From Gossypium raimondii (Eukaryota; Streptophyta; Magnoliopsida; Malvales; Malvaceae): a stretch of 64,000 nucleotides of DNA. Numbering within the stretch: position 1 is the stretch's first letter; every line of letters starts with the position of its first letter. Shown one piece after another: positions 23,650-37,520 of the stretch. The stretch spans positions 1,860,001-1,924,000 of the forward strand of contig NC_068569.1 of assembly GCF_025698545.1 (NCBI RefSeq), read 5' to 3'. Position numbers and translations under genes: made by a program. The notes beneath the pieces were generated by a model. That model had not been told where the DNA came from, ran no database searches, and saw only the letters and a program-made list of their open reading frames with translations.

Positions 23650-26600
23650 CTTCGATTTAAATTTTACTTTTCAAGAAATTAGTCAATATTATTTTATTTT
23701 TATAAAATAATATTTAAATAAAACAACTAAAATTTCTACTTAAAATAAAGTAAATGTCTAAAGATAAAACTCGAAATATTGAAATTTTGTATACAAATCA
23801 CTCCACTATAATTTATTTAACAAATCTTTTTATAAATAATTTTCTGAGTTATTATTTAGTACATTAGTATTGAATTTTTTATTTCACAAAACCATAAGTT
23901 TTGTATATCTTTTAACACAACTTAAAGACACGTGATAAAATCTTAATAATACTTGTATAGTTAAAATTTTTACCCCTAGTGTACCAAATAATTATACTAC
24001 TTTTTTTCACCTACATATATAAATATAAAAATAAAAATTTTAATTCTACAAACAAACTTCAAATATAATTATTAATTACGTTGGTGAAATTTTTGAAAAT
24101 AGATACTTATAAAGTTAAAATTTGTTATCTACAATATATGAAATGCTTTCATTTCTGTTTTTGTGGTAAGGGAAATACAGGAGGCAAGAGATTTCGTGGG
24201 TTAAAATAATAACTTGGATGATTAATTTTAAAAAGTAAAATAAAAATTATTAGGATCTTTTTCTCAAGTTTTTCTTTAAATAATTTGATAATTAATAATG
24301 ATTGAATGAACAAAATCATAAGAATTTGGAAATCAGAAAAAGTTTGTCTAATCGTAACTTTATATACAAGATTTGTAATCCATAAAAGGCAATCCAAATA
24401 TTCTTCAATTTATTAAAAAATATTCAATTATTATAAATATAGAAATATAAAGTTTATAAATTAAATATTTATTGGGTTAAAAGATGGTGATGCTGACAGG
24501 TGTTGTGAGAGGGAGGAGGAAGGGAAGGATTTTTTATATAGATTTATTTTTTATTATGTGTCGCTCTTTGGTTGAAGACTTTTTATATAAAATATAAAAT
24601 ACATTTGCACTTTTAAACTTCAATATTTTTATATTATTTCTATTTGTTTCGCCTTTATCGTGGGTGTTTCACGTGACTAATACATATCTATGACTTATAT
24701 CTATGTTATAAGTAAAAGTATGAGAGAAGCCCATGCACTTATGTATTTCGAAATGTACAAATTAATTATATAATATTTTTTAATAGTGATCAAGAATATC
24801 AATCATGTCATCATTTAATGGATAAAACTTATCGAAAGGACTAATTTACACATTTCAAAATATATAAAAATTAATTTGCTTATTTTTTCAATAGAGAGTC
24901 AAATGCAATCTAACTTCCCTAGTACTTTTACCTTATGCTATATTTAAGTATTTTTATTTTTGTATAAAAGATCTATAAAAAACAATTTAAACCTAAAAAA
25001 ATCATGTTTACACGTTTTTAAAATCAGAGTTAAGAGATTTCCAAAATCTTAAAAAATTAAAATTAAGAACATATATTTTACACGTTTTTCCATCCAACAT
25101 GGAAAATTGTGTCTGGTTTTAAAGGCATCATGTTGCATGTGTTATGCTATAAAAATAGGCAAGTAAAAAAGTAAGAGCTGCTCTTAGTTGAAAAAAATGT
25201 AGAAGATTCAGTTATTATATAAGAAAATTATAACATTCCCCGACACAATTGAAAAATTCATCACTTTTACAACATTCAGAACAGTGTTAAAGTCTAAAAA
25301 GTGTTACCTCTAAAGAAAATAGTGAAAAGATAATAACCACAAAAGTAAGAGTCAAAAGATTACAAACTCGTGCAAATCATTTTCATGATGCAGGGGCTAG
25401 TTTTGGCAAAGATTTTATATATTTTCTGAAATATTTCATTTTTCAGTAATATTTTTATATATTTAAATGAATATGTTAAAAGTACAAATTGATAGTTATA
25501 TGTTTATTTAAATATAAAGTAAAGGTTTAAATTATATTTATTTAAGTATATGACCAAGACAAGGACGAAGTCAAAAAAAAATTTAGGGGGCGAAATTAAA
25601 TTTTAAATTTTTAATAGTTTATATCTTTATAATTTTTAAAAATTAAATTAAATTTTTATAATTTTAGGAGGGCCAAAGTATAATCTTATTTTAGTAATTT
25701 AAAACTTTAGAATGTTTTAAAAGACTAAAACAATAATTATTTATTTTAGGGGTTGGTAGTTTTCCCATTTGAAATTTCTAAAAGAAATATATGTTTGGAT
25801 GTATTACATTTATTAAACTAAAAAGAATTAGGAATAACATTTATGAGGCAAACATAATTTATTTTTTATTACATCCTAAGAGTTTTGTATCACGTATCTC
25901 CTACAACATAATTTTATTTTCAAAATTAAATACTAATTATAGTTAGTATTTAAGTGTGTGAGGAGTTAGTTTCGCTCTTTTTAGGTGTCTTTTCTTAAAA
26001 TATAAACAGTGGGATCACTAATATTAATATGCACCATTGGATTAGTATTTTGTTTTTCCCAATTTCCAGCAATAATGAAATAGAAGCCTGGAATCATCGA
26101 GGTGAAACTACTAATATCGGCAATAAATATTAAAATGTTAAATGATATCTGAGCGTTCTATTCCAGCAATCAAATTTTATTTGTTTAAAATTCCTAAAAA
26201 GTCCTCGTTTTATAAGGGCTGGTGACACCCTTTTGAAAGCAAGATCTATTTTTATTTTCATTAAAATATTGTTTTTTTTTTTATAAGTAATGTTATAACC
26301 ATCTATCTTATTTTATTTAACATTATTGACGTAAGAAACTGAAAATTTATATATAAAAATATTTTTTTTCTCCTACCCCCGTTATCAATGTGACACAATT
26401 CTGTTTTACTTGCAGATCAACACTGGAAAAAATGGATTTAGAGATACTTTTTGTTTTCTGTCCTATTTTAAACTTGAACAAAAGGGGAAGAGAATCACGC
26501 CATCGTATTATGTATTATTAGTCACAGAAAGCTAAATATGGCAAACTATTTGATCACAATAATTCTTCACATGCCCTGGAATATCTGGTTGATTTCCATG

Positions 26601-27590
26601 GGTTTTTCTCAAATTAAAATTTGAATTATATTAATCCGCATGAAACTAGGGTTGGTTACGGGCATAAAATAATTTAAGAAACTCCCAGTTGTGGGTATTG
26701 GTTAAAAAGAATTTAATCACATCCAAATCGTAATAGAGTTGACATTTACTATATAAAAAATGTCTAAAATTTTTTTTGTTCCAATTTCAAATAGAATATT
26801 TCATTTACAAAACCATAAAAACGTTAAAAACCTATTCCTATTTGGCCTTATTTGAGATTAAATTGATCCATTTAATAGAAAAAATGGACTAATATGACCA
26901 GTTCCCTACAATAGAGGGACCTCTGACTTTGTATTCTAGTATAAAATAATAGCGACAAATTTCAGCATTCATTGTAAACGCTACACAGGGAAAATCAAAA
27001 ATTCTTCCCTAGTCCTTGTAATATAGCTGATATTTCAACCAATGAAGTTTTTTGTCAAGCTGAAAGCCCAACAACATAAAACAGTCTCTGATGCTAAATA
27101 TGATCCAACAAATTTAACATCCTCAGGGCTGCCCACTTCACACAGACAAACTTGGTAGGGTTTTAACAAAGCCTTTGCAATTAGCATCGTCTCGACTGGC
27201 TTTGCCCAGTACAAGCTTTTTCTTTTTTTCTATATCATTTGGTAATATATTGTCTGCTCATCTCTTAGCAAGTTCAAAGCTATATTGTGAAATTATCATA
27301 AGATAGCCATTTTAAGAAAAACCCTTTTCAGGTATTGTATACTAAAGGGGTATTAGAGGTTGAGATGGCAACAGAATCAACAAACACGATGGAATTTATG
27401 CTTGATAGACAAGGATTCGAGCAAAATCAAAAAGATAAGATGGAAGGAAACTTTTGATTCAAAGCATTAAGTATTAGCGGGACAAAATGCGCAATCAGAT
27501 GGAATCTTTACAAGACTCATCAACTGTTATTAATTTCAAGGCCTTGAATAATAGACCGGGATAGTTTACCTGCCTTTTAATTTGTAAACT
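23650..27590. other. Intergenic DNA, no gene seen
   Basis: About 3.9 kb of AT-rich DNA between the ALDH promoter and the 3' end of the kinase gene. At about 25555-25690 there is a stretch (ggacgaagtc ... tttagggggcgaaattaa ... ggagggccaaagtata) resembling a dispersed plant repeat; a related stretch lies at about 41045-41290. Neither has boundaries I can define. The last few hundred bases probably belong to the kinase 3' UTR. Confidence 0.5.
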
Positions 27591-27591
27591 G

Positions 27592-27751
27592 CAGTTGCTT
27601 CTTCCGAATACCAAACTTCAGGACACTGTCCTCCCATAGCAAATGGATGAAATATACAGATTTTTCAACCACAGTTGCTTCTTCCGAATACCAAACTTCA
27701 GGACACTGTCCTCCCATAGCAAATGGATGAAATATACAGATTTTTCAACCA
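27592..27751. repeat. Perfect 80-bp tandem duplication at kinase 3' end
   Basis: Positions 27592-27671 and 27672-27751 are identical 80-bp copies in direct orientation. The right copy contains most of the last coding exon of the kinase gene, including its stop codon. The left copy therefore lies in the 3' UTR and repeats the coding sequence for the last 17 residues plus stop. The copy excludes the splice acceptor (27758-27759), so it cannot act as an alternative terminal exon by itself. Confidence 0.97.
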
Positions 27752-30700
27752 TTTATCCTGAAAAGCAGATGAGTGGGATAAATCAACTATTTAATTACAT
27801 TCTTCGTGAGTTAACGTTTAAGAATCATTTTATTGTATAAAATAATACTACTAGCAGGCAATCTTCAGCCTTGCCAAAATCATGCAAAATTAGATTACCT
27901 TTACATGGGTACTAGGAAAAGCAGATGTACGCAAAGTTTCTTGCATTACATCTTGTGATTTTCTCTTGGACGCACTAAGTATGAATGCAGCTTGGTCCTC
28001 TGTAGCAGCTGCTGCGGTAATCCGATATCCTTTTTCCCATCTTCTATGAATCCCCTCACTTGGATAAAGGAAATCGAGTTCAACAACCTAGTCAGCAAGT
28101 GCAAAAAGATGTAAGTGATTGCTGCAGTATCATATAATTGAGTATTATTCAGCTGGAATTAGGCAACCTGAGTAGGATAGCCTGCATTACGGGACATGAC
28201 AATGCCCCATTTGCTGCCTGCAGCAGTCATTGAGGTCACAGAGAAGCCTTCTTTCCACTTCTTATTAATCCATTTGAAAGGAAATACGTCACTAACTTTG
28301 TAGGACTGTTGCGTGTAGGGTGTACCTTTAGTAGCAGTAAGGAGAAAACAGCATTGAGCTTCACAACATCAATTTCCAGGTAAAGTTCATGAGAAGTGGT
28401 CTACTAACAAGATAATCATGACAGGAGAATTTGTCTATTTTTCCTAATCAAAGAACTTAGCATGAGCTGAACTACAAGACTACAACAATCAGATATTATA
28501 GTCCCAAAGCCTTGACAGTTTGGTATAACTTTCCACACTATATATACAAGAGCCCACCGTTTTAGATAATGTTTTTTTTTATCCAAATATTTATGTTCAC
28601 CAAATAAAATAAGGCAAACATGAAATTACCCTTTGACATTACAACCAGTGCACTGCCATTGCAAGCACCAGCAACTGAAGTAATGTAGTAATTCTTCTCC
28701 CATTGTTCCATTATCCATTCCTGATCATATAATCAGTAAGAAGCCTGAGACTTCAGTAATAAGAATGATTGAAACTGAAAAGCTGAGAGCTGAGAACCAG
28801 TTAGTTCTACCTTATGCAAAAAGATAGGAGATAACTCATAAACCTGAGATGTGAAACCTGTCCCTGCATCCATAACAATGGCCCACAGATTCAATGATGA
28901 AGCTACACAGCTAATATACAAGCCATCTTCTTTTCCTTTCTCCACATGTTGCTGGAGTCTTGAATCTATAACATTGTAGTGATACCTGCAATTAGTATTG
29001 CAAGTATTGATAAAAAAGGATGAAGAATCTAATACCAAAAGTTGCAGGAGATACCAAATTCCAAAAAGAAACAGCAATGGTTGGCTTTTCATGACCACCT
29101 TACCTACTTATTCCATCTTCATCGAAACAGCAATGGTTGGCTTTTCATGACCACCTTACCTACTTATTCCATCTTCATCTTTTTTTTTTTTTTTGTTAAC
29201 TGGAGGTTAGATGGATGGGAGTCAATTCTAAAGTCATTATGCCAAGACATTTCACCAATTTTGATAGTGGGAAACTCTAGCATTAGTATCCTATTTTCAC
29301 CTGCCCTTTATTAAAAGTGTCCAAGAGTTACATTTCCACCATTGCCCCATTCAGGTTATCAGTGAAGCATATGAAACAGCCAAAATACACATGCACTTGT
29401 AGACACAGTTAATAGATAATCTTACACAAGATGCAAGATCATTGGTTTGGAATAGAATTTTCACCTCTGTTTCATTGGATTTCTGGAACTATATACTGTG
29501 ATCCACTGAGAAGCAGGAGAACCTAGCCGAAGTTTCTTCCTAAGCTGCTCACCATCTTCCAGCTCAAAAAGTGCTCTTCCCCTTTTTTGACCCAGCTGAT
29601 GCATTGAGGTTCATCAACAAATACTAAAGTTAAAAAATCCAAACTTTTTTGGTTTAAAGAGAAGGTATTGGCACAAGTTAAAATCCCAATTCCCAGGTAA
29701 CCACCTTAATAGCTCCATCAATTTGGATAGGACGTATTGATGAATTGAAATCAATGCTATTATGGAAAAGAGAAATGAGCTTTGAGTAATTTGGTTCTTC
29801 ATCAAATTTCATGTTGGTCACAATCTCAAGAAACTGTTGAAAAGGAGGAGGGCACAAGTAACAAAGCATCTCAGGAGAAGTTGCCATCTTCTTCTTACAA
29901 ACAAGAAATCCTTTGTTCTCCCCCTGCAGCCCCATAATACATCAAAGCATAACACATTAATGACAAAGGACAGCAATTAGGCTACAAAGTTCTAATTGCA
30001 AATACAAACGGTTTAATAAACTTACAATGTAACCTTGCCAGGGAAGTTTTCCCCTAAGTAAAAATACTAGTGTATAAGCCAATGACTCAAGGTCATCCCT
30101 TCGACTGCCTGTCCTACCCAAATGAGCATGCACACTTGCATAACGTACAGTTCCCCTAAAACAGAAGGAATAATAAATAGATAAACAAATAGGGTCATAC
30201 TCCTAACATAACAAAAGTCAGTTACCTAAACACATCAGGCTTTTGGTCATAATCTACATGACGTCCAGAAGCTGCCTCCTTCCACCTCGAAGCTGAAAAG
30301 AACCAAAAATTATAGGCCACTCTACAAATGGTATGTTATAGAATAGGAAAGCAACCATACCCAAACCCAGATCAACTAAATACAACTTCTTCTCATTTGA
30401 GGTCCCAGGCTGACCAAGCAAAAAGTTCTCAGGCTTAACATCTCCATGTACAAAGCTGAAGTAGAGAAAAGAAATGTGGGCAAATTACAAGTAAAAAATG
30501 TGAGTAAAGAAAATGGAATGCAACAATTTCAAAGTACCCTTTGTGATGAAGCTGCTCTAAAATTGATATTGCCTCAACTGCTATACAAGCAACCATATCT
30601 TCTGTAAGCCTATATCAAGAGCAAAAACAACAAGATATAGTGGCATCAATGTGTTAGTTAAAAGAAAAATTAAAAGCATAAAATTTTAAGAAAACTGATA

Positions 30701-32022
30701 ATAAAGTAAAAATAAAAAAGAACTTAAGAGAGTAATGGTCCCATACATCTGGTTGTTTGAGTTCCAAACATCCCATAAACTTGGACCAAGCATATCCATG
30801 ACCTAGTCACAAGATTCACAGAAACATCAATAAAGACTCCATTTCTTGTTTTTTTCCCCTTTGTCCGAAATACAACAGTGGATTTGAAACTCTTTACTAA
30901 GAAACTCACGAGTATGTAGTAGTCCCCTAGTTGACCCTTGTAATGAACCGATGGAAGTCCATAGCAGCCATTAAGAGAGCTGAATGATAATTTTGAGAAA
31001 GTAAAATAAATTAGGTCACAGAATTTGAAGTTCAAATGACTGCAAGGGCCAAAGTCTGCATACCTGTATACTTGCCACTCATAAGGAGGACCAGAACTAC
31101 ATCCCTTACCATTTCGATGCTCAAATTTCAAAGCAACCTGCAAAATAAAGTAGGATAACGGCATTAGCAACAGATTTGACTTCCTGTGAATTTTGTTTGG
31201 GTTCACTGGAATAGCAAGCGAAAGAGAACCTCAAAGGCATCAGCACCAGTGCATCCTATGGCACTAGTGATCCTTCTTCCAACATAAACTTGTCCAAAAC
31301 CACCTTTACCCAACTTTCTATCCAACGTGTACACGGGAGAGTTACCAAATTGTACCTGCCAAAGGAGAAGAAGATTTCACATCAGTATAAATAACTTGAA
31401 AAGTCAATTTGGAGATGATAAATATAAGTGAATTGGTCAGCGATTTCTTTTTCATGATAAGGGAAAGTAGGAACAGTTGAAGTGATTGCGTAGACCTATC
31501 TGGTCATTTACCTCCAACAGTTTGACATCTGCACCCACTAACATGAGACTCTCATCCACTATTGTTCTAGTATAAGAAAAGTAAATTAATGGCCCCATAA
31601 GTCAGCTTACTATCGAAGAAAATTTGTACCCTTTCAGGAAGTGGACTAGTGCTTCCTTCTTCCTCAACAGCAACCAATCTTTCAGCAGTTTTCTCAACCG
31701 GGTGCTTCACTGGCAAGTTTATCCCAGTGCAACCCCTGCCACAAGCACCAGGGCCAACGAGCACAGCATTGTCATCCTGGTTCATTGCTCTGCGTCCTCT
31801 ACCTCGACCTCGACCTCTATTAGCTGATTATAGATTCATATTATACAAGGAAACATCAGGTAATCTCAAATTGGATTGATTATAAACAAAGAGATTTGAA
31901 GACATGAAACCAAAAAGGTTATTACCACCACCACGCTGAGCAGTTGTAGCTAAGACAGCAGGGGTCTCCTGGTTGTCATTGATCCTCTTTGATCGTCGAA
32001 TTCCCCCTTTCAAATCTGGCAT
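27698..32022 (-). CDS. MUT9-like / HD16-type casein kinase 1-like kinase
   Basis: Nuclear Ser/Thr kinase of the plant CK1-like MLK/PPK/EL1 family, linked in other plants to histone H3 phosphorylation, photoperiod and light signalling. Eighteen exons (97, 213, 47, 126, 74, 70, 56, 72, 95, 67, 130, 222, 131, 175, 91, 158, 189 and 60 nt) sum to 2073 nt, 690 aa, the family's usual size. Exon borders: 31926-32022, 31611-31823, 31512-31558, 31230-31355, 31064-31137, 30910-30979, 30747-30802, 30538-30609, 30361-30455, 30226-30292, 30026-30155, 29702-29923, 29465-29595, 28811-28985, 28630-28720, 28168-28325, 27899-28087, 27698-27757. The N-terminus is basic with an RG-rich run (about residues 29-45). 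The kinase has GKGGFGQV (135-142), catalytic Lys165, HGDVKPEN (Asp257) and DLG instead of DFG (Asp280), as usual for this family. The long C-terminal domain ends SICYGRTVS. The exon 12 donor could be three bases earlier. Confidence 0.93.
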
Positions 32023-32028
32023 CCTTTT

Positions 32029-32832
32029 CTAAGAAAAAAGAGAGAGTAAAAGCTCCTATCAACCATTTTGCATGATATTTTATTTTATCATCATACACAG
32101 TCCCAGAAATTGGTAATTCATAACATATATACCAGTAAAATTCAATCAATTTCAATTTTATTGCAACCTAAAAAATTCTATTTCAACAATTATACATCAA
32201 AGCTCAAGTTATAAGTAACAATAGTTGAATCACATGCTTAAAACATCAAAATCGTAAGCATGAACCATAATCTAAGAAAAAATCAACTGCAATTTCAGAT
32301 TCATCCAAAGTTGCAAAACCAACACTCTGATCATCATCAAAAAAGAAAACCCGGAAATCGCCATTGATCTTTTATATAGGGTGGAAACCCAATTACTAAA
32401 TATTGAATCCAAATCAGTTCAAACACAAATATATCATCCACAACCATAAGAACATACAGAAAATAGTTTAAAACTCTACCAATTTAAAGAAAAAGTTAAA
32501 AACTTTAACAAATTTCAGCATCAGCCGTAAACAAAAGCCTGATCACACCAACATGAATTTGATTACTTGTAAATCAAACGATCATCCAAAAAACCGATTC
32601 CAAAGAACAAAAAAGAACATGTACAATTTTCAAACAAAAAAAAAACATTAATAAAACCCAGAAAGCGATTCCCATAAAACAATGCACGAAATGAACAAAA
32701 ACATTAAAACATACACAAACCGATTTGCCTCTTTTACTGGGTTTTTATTTGATCTCTTTTTTATTGCTTTTGTTACAACAACGCTCAAAGATGATAAAAC
32801 ATTGGGAATATGATATATATATATATATATAC
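32029..32832 (-). promoter_or_regulatory. Predicted 5'-UTR intron of the kinase gene
   Basis: On the minus strand a donor AAAAAG|GTATATAT (at 32833/32832) and an acceptor TTTCTTAG|AAAAGG (32029), just 6 bases before the ATG at 32022, bracket an 804-bp AT-rich stretch without coding sense. An (AT)n tract (32813-32831) sits immediately inside the donor. A leader intron is plausible for this family, but no transcript is available here. Confidence 0.6.
32813..32831. repeat. (AT)n microsatellite at a splice donor
   Basis: A pure AT tract that begins at the predicted GT of the 5'-UTR intron donor of the kinase gene. Confidence 0.85.
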
Positions 32833-33059
32833 CTTTTTATTCGAAGAAGAAGAAAATGAAACGACGCAAACCAATCATGTGCTTCAAAAAGTTAGGTTCT
32901 TGAAAGAACATGAAAAATATGAAGTGTTAATTGAGAAAAAATAATGCGATCGAAGGAAAAAACAATGTGTCATGGCTGTGGATGGCAGAGAGGAAGTTAG
33001 GAGCGAAATTGGGAATTTGGAAGATTTGAGCCCTAAATCTCAACACCTGACTTTGCTAC

Positions 33060-34920
33060 GACTTGGCTACGTAGGATCCCATTAAGGAGTTACGTGGAAT
33101 TATTATTATTTAAAATGGATTTTCATTTTTTATTTTAAATAATTAATATTTTTTGGGTCAATAATATTAAATATTGTTATGTCTTATACCAAAATTCATT
33201 TGGAAATGAGATTTTTTTTTTTTTTTTTAGTTTACTAGAACTTAGATAACACTTCTCGGTCACTTTTTCAAGTGCACGTTTGCTAAAATTTTATTTTATA
33301 AATTACTTTTTTATTTTTTAATTTCCATGATTTAAAATTATTAATTATTTTTATCTTTTTATTTTATTTTATCAATTTTAAACTGACTTCAATCTACAAA
33401 CCAATATGGATTTAGCTTATTAGCGAATTTTTATTGAAAATTTTGTGATTCTAAATTTAAGTCTTCTTAGATATATTTATTTTATTTTTATTTAAAATTA
33501 ATATATTTCAATTCTCAATCTAATCATTTTATTTTGATTTAAATATTAAAATATTTTAGTGATAAACCCAATCATGTTTTTAAAATAGTTATTTAATTTT
33601 TAACAAACTAATTATTTAGATAATTATACTCATTTTTGTATTTGTAACCTCTTAAAATAGTCAACATACAATTTTTATATTTTTTAAACTAATGGTATAA
33701 TTTATATTATATAAAAGGTTTAGTTTTTTAACCTTTAATCCTTATAATTTTTATTTTTTAATTTGGACAAACTACAATAAAAGTGATTTAATTATATTTT
33801 CTTTTATCATTGGCGAGCCATCGAGTCTTCATAAGTCTAAACACATTGTGAGTTAATAGTCATGTAGGATCCACTTAGCAATGATAAAAAAATAAACTCG
33901 AATAATTAAGTGATTATTTCAGTAACTTTTATTGTTGACTGACAAAAAATAAAATAATCCATAATAAGTCACCACTATTATAATCTACCCTTTTAAATTT
34001 AATCCTCATGTATTTGTTTGATTGAAGCTTTTCGTCGGATATCAAATCACAAGAGCAAAAACACAATTAAAAACAGTTTATCATGAAAAAACCAACACAC
34101 AAAAAATTATTCATATTTAATTTTAAAAGTTAAAACCTATAAAATTAAATTTTATCCCGTGAAATCGTTTTATTTACCTCATTAACGAGGTATTAGGTAT
34201 TACATTGTAGTACTACATATTAATTATAAATGTTTTTGTTATATACTTTTGTAACTTATAATTATATCAAATAGTTTTGTGGAGTTCTGAGTCTAACAAA
34301 GTAGAGGAGGTTGAGATGGGTGGTTTAACTCACTTAATGCTAGCTAGATCATATGATAAAAAATAAGATGGATGAATGCGAAAACGGATCGTAAAATTTG
34401 TCAAAGTTGAGAATTTGACTTAAGGTTCTAGACGTTCGGAAAAAAAATTAGATTTTTGACACAACTTGAAATGCAATCAAATCCAAGTTAAATAAAATAA
34501 TTAATAATTAAAATAGAATAATAAATCTACGATTAGAACAATAAGAAAGAAAATAAAAAAAAATAGATGGAAAGATAAAATGTGGTATGTAAAAGTCCTA
34601 AGAAGCATTAGAAACACGAATAATCCACAACCTTCTTCAAGCAGATCTAATTTCCCCTCAAAAAAAAAAAACTTGGCAAGAAAAAGTTTGAAGATAATCC
34701 CCACAATCTGAAAATATTGTTAAAACTCTTCTAAAAGGAATTCAAGAGAAATTCTTAAAAAATAAAAGAAAATAAAACTCAAAGTGAATTTATAAAATCA
34801 AAAATGAAATTGAATAATAATGAACTGAATCAATTGTGTACAATGTCGCTTCTCTTACTCGTATCGAATAGAACATGCTGAGGCAAACCTTCTTCATGTA
34901 AAACCTACTTGATTTAGAAC
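33060..34920. other. AT-rich intergenic DNA, no gene seen
   Basis: Upstream of the kinase promoter there are only poly-A/T runs and short AT-rich frames. I see no gene, RNA or bounded repeat before the solo LTR at 34926. Confidence 0.55.
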
Positions 34921-35784
34921 GGGAGTGTAATACCCCCTAACCTTAAACTGTCGCCGAAATAGAGTTACGAGGCATTACCAGACATCTTGGACAATTTACA
35001 AATAATTCTTAAATAAATAACGAACCATATATAAAAGAATCATAAATTCTTATAAATTTGTGCTAATTGGCTTCATTTTTTTTAATTTCGACGATATTTC
35101 TGCTTATTTTTACATAAAACCCCCTACAAACTTAAAACCAAAAACAACCCAATATCAATATTTCAATCAATAATTTTATACTTTAAAACGCTACTAAATC
35201 ATGCTTAATAAATTGATTCACTACTTTATTTATCACTCAAAAGATTATAACCATTTGCTTACAACCAAGATCATTTAGCATATATATATTTATATATATA
35301 TGACTCGTGTACAATCACCTAGTACATGCCACTTAAACAAAAGGAAGAAATACATCACCAAATTTTTTTTTTTATGGAGTCGGGATCTTTCTGGATGCTG
35401 AACTGGACCTTGAACTCTAACCACCTGCGCACAGAAACAACCGTACGCTGAGTATTTCATACTCAGTGGTATTACCATAATTCAAATTATAATATTAATA
35501 AACATGTAATGTATAAAATCATTCTTATAAATTTAAACTCAAGTTTCATATTTCAACAATAACAATTCATCAATTAATATCATATATCCACAATTTGGAA
35601 CTTGGACACATTTCGAACCTCAGATTCATTTCTCAATCTCATATCACATTTCAATTCACCATTCAACGTTTCATTTCATTTCAATAGCTTGATTGATCAA
35701 CTCATTCAGTTTATCATTTCATTATTTACCCTAATAACAAAATTCGAATTTTGGTGGATACACGGATCCAACCAAACACTCCAG

Positions 35785-35930
35785 TATGGCACCCAATGCC
35801 TCATTGGATAGTTTGAATCAATAGTTGACACCCAGTGTCTCATCGGCAAAGTCGAAGAAAGTTGGTACCCAGTACCTCATCGAATCTATCCGAAGAAATA
35901 TAGTGACACCCAGTGTCTCATTGACTCGAG
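35785..35930. repeat. Tandem acccagtgtctcatcg motif in LTR
   Basis: Four imperfect copies of acccaRtgYctcatYg, spaced about 38-46 bp apart, separated by variable sequence. These correspond in kind to the degenerate repeats of the other LTR. Confidence 0.7.
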
Positions 35931-37493
35931 GTCGAAGTATTCCTGAACTCTTCCAATCCTATGGCATGCCAACTATATCCGACTCAGCCCGACTAGTTAA
36001 TAGGGTATTCAAATCATTTTTCTATTTCAATTTCACTTTTGATCCAATCACAATTCAATTCAGATTCACTTCCCACTTTCTAATCAATATACAATTCAAT
36101 ATCAATACATATTTCAGATATTCACACATAATCATAATTTAATTCACTTTTATTCAATTCATATTTTTAATTCATTTTCCAATCAAATTCAAATCACTAA
36201 TTATTTTTCAATCAATATATATTTCAAATACTCACGTATTTTCTTCATTCAATTCAATTTGATTCAATTCAAATCACTATTATCATTTCAATTACTTACC
36301 TAATTTTACTTACCATGCTTTTTAATTAAAATATAACAATTAATAATAAATAGATTTGAATTATAGTAATACAAACCGTGATTTTCTCGAGTTTACTCCT
36401 CGATAATCTTCTCTTTTCCCTTCCGTGCCGATGCTTCTGGTTCTTTGCTAGCTACGAAAATAATAATAATTTACACTATTAATTACAACACTAATTATGA
36501 TAAATAATTGAAATTCTATTAAATTTATTCCTTATTCTCAATTTGATCCTAACTAAGTTCACTTACTTTCCTAATTCAATTCACACTCTATTTCTATTAA
36601 AATTTCATCCAAACTCAAATTTAACTATTAAAATTTCAGCATATTTTCCTAATTTCGAATTTATTTCAATTTAATCCCTAAAACTCAAAACTTATAGCTT
36701 AGTTTACAATTCAATCCTTTATTCAATTCCAATCAAAATTTCTATCAAATAAACCCTCAATTCCATCATTTATTCAACATAAACCCTACTAAAAATCTAT
36801 TAACTTTCAAAATTTAAATCCAAGAGTATTTCACTCTTGGATTCCAAAACATCAAATTTATAAGAAAAATGACTTGATTAAACTTACCAATTAAAGTTTC
36901 AAGCTTCAAATCCCTAGTTTTCTCTTTTATTTTCTTTCCTTTTTCTTTCGCTTCTTCTCCCTGCTTCTCGTCTCAATTCTGTTTCTATTCTTTGTTTTTG
37001 TTTCTTTTTATATTTTATTTATTTTATTAACATAATATAATGATTATAATAAATATCTTTTTAATAACAATATTTATTTTACATCTGGTCACACCTATAA
37101 TTTTACATTTGTACCAATAATTTTATTACAATTGTCATCATTTAATTTGTTTATCAAATAAAAATCTCATAATTTAATTATTTAATTTAATAAATATTTT
37201 AACTTAATAATAATAATAATTAGTAAATATCTATTTTAATATCATTTACATTTATTACAATTGTACACATAAATATTATTACTTTTGTACCTTATCATCA
37301 TCATACACTTGTCATGTCTTTAATTTATTTATTATATAAAAATCTCATAATATAATTAATTCAATTAATAATTATAAAATATCTTCATACTTAAATTATA
37401 AGTAATTTAGGTGTTTAGTTTACAAATGTACAAATATAATTTTTACACATGTATATTTTATTACCATACAATTGTCTACTATTTACTTTATTT

Positions 37494-37520
37494 AATAATA
37501 ATAATAATAATAATAATAAT
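37494..37520. repeat. (AAT)n microsatellite in LTR
   Basis: About nine AAT units inside the solo LTR. Confidence 0.9.

Noticed and set aside
27592-27671. Alternative terminal exon of the kinase gene
   Set aside because: The duplicated copy lacks its own acceptor and follows the stop codon, so it is 3' UTR.
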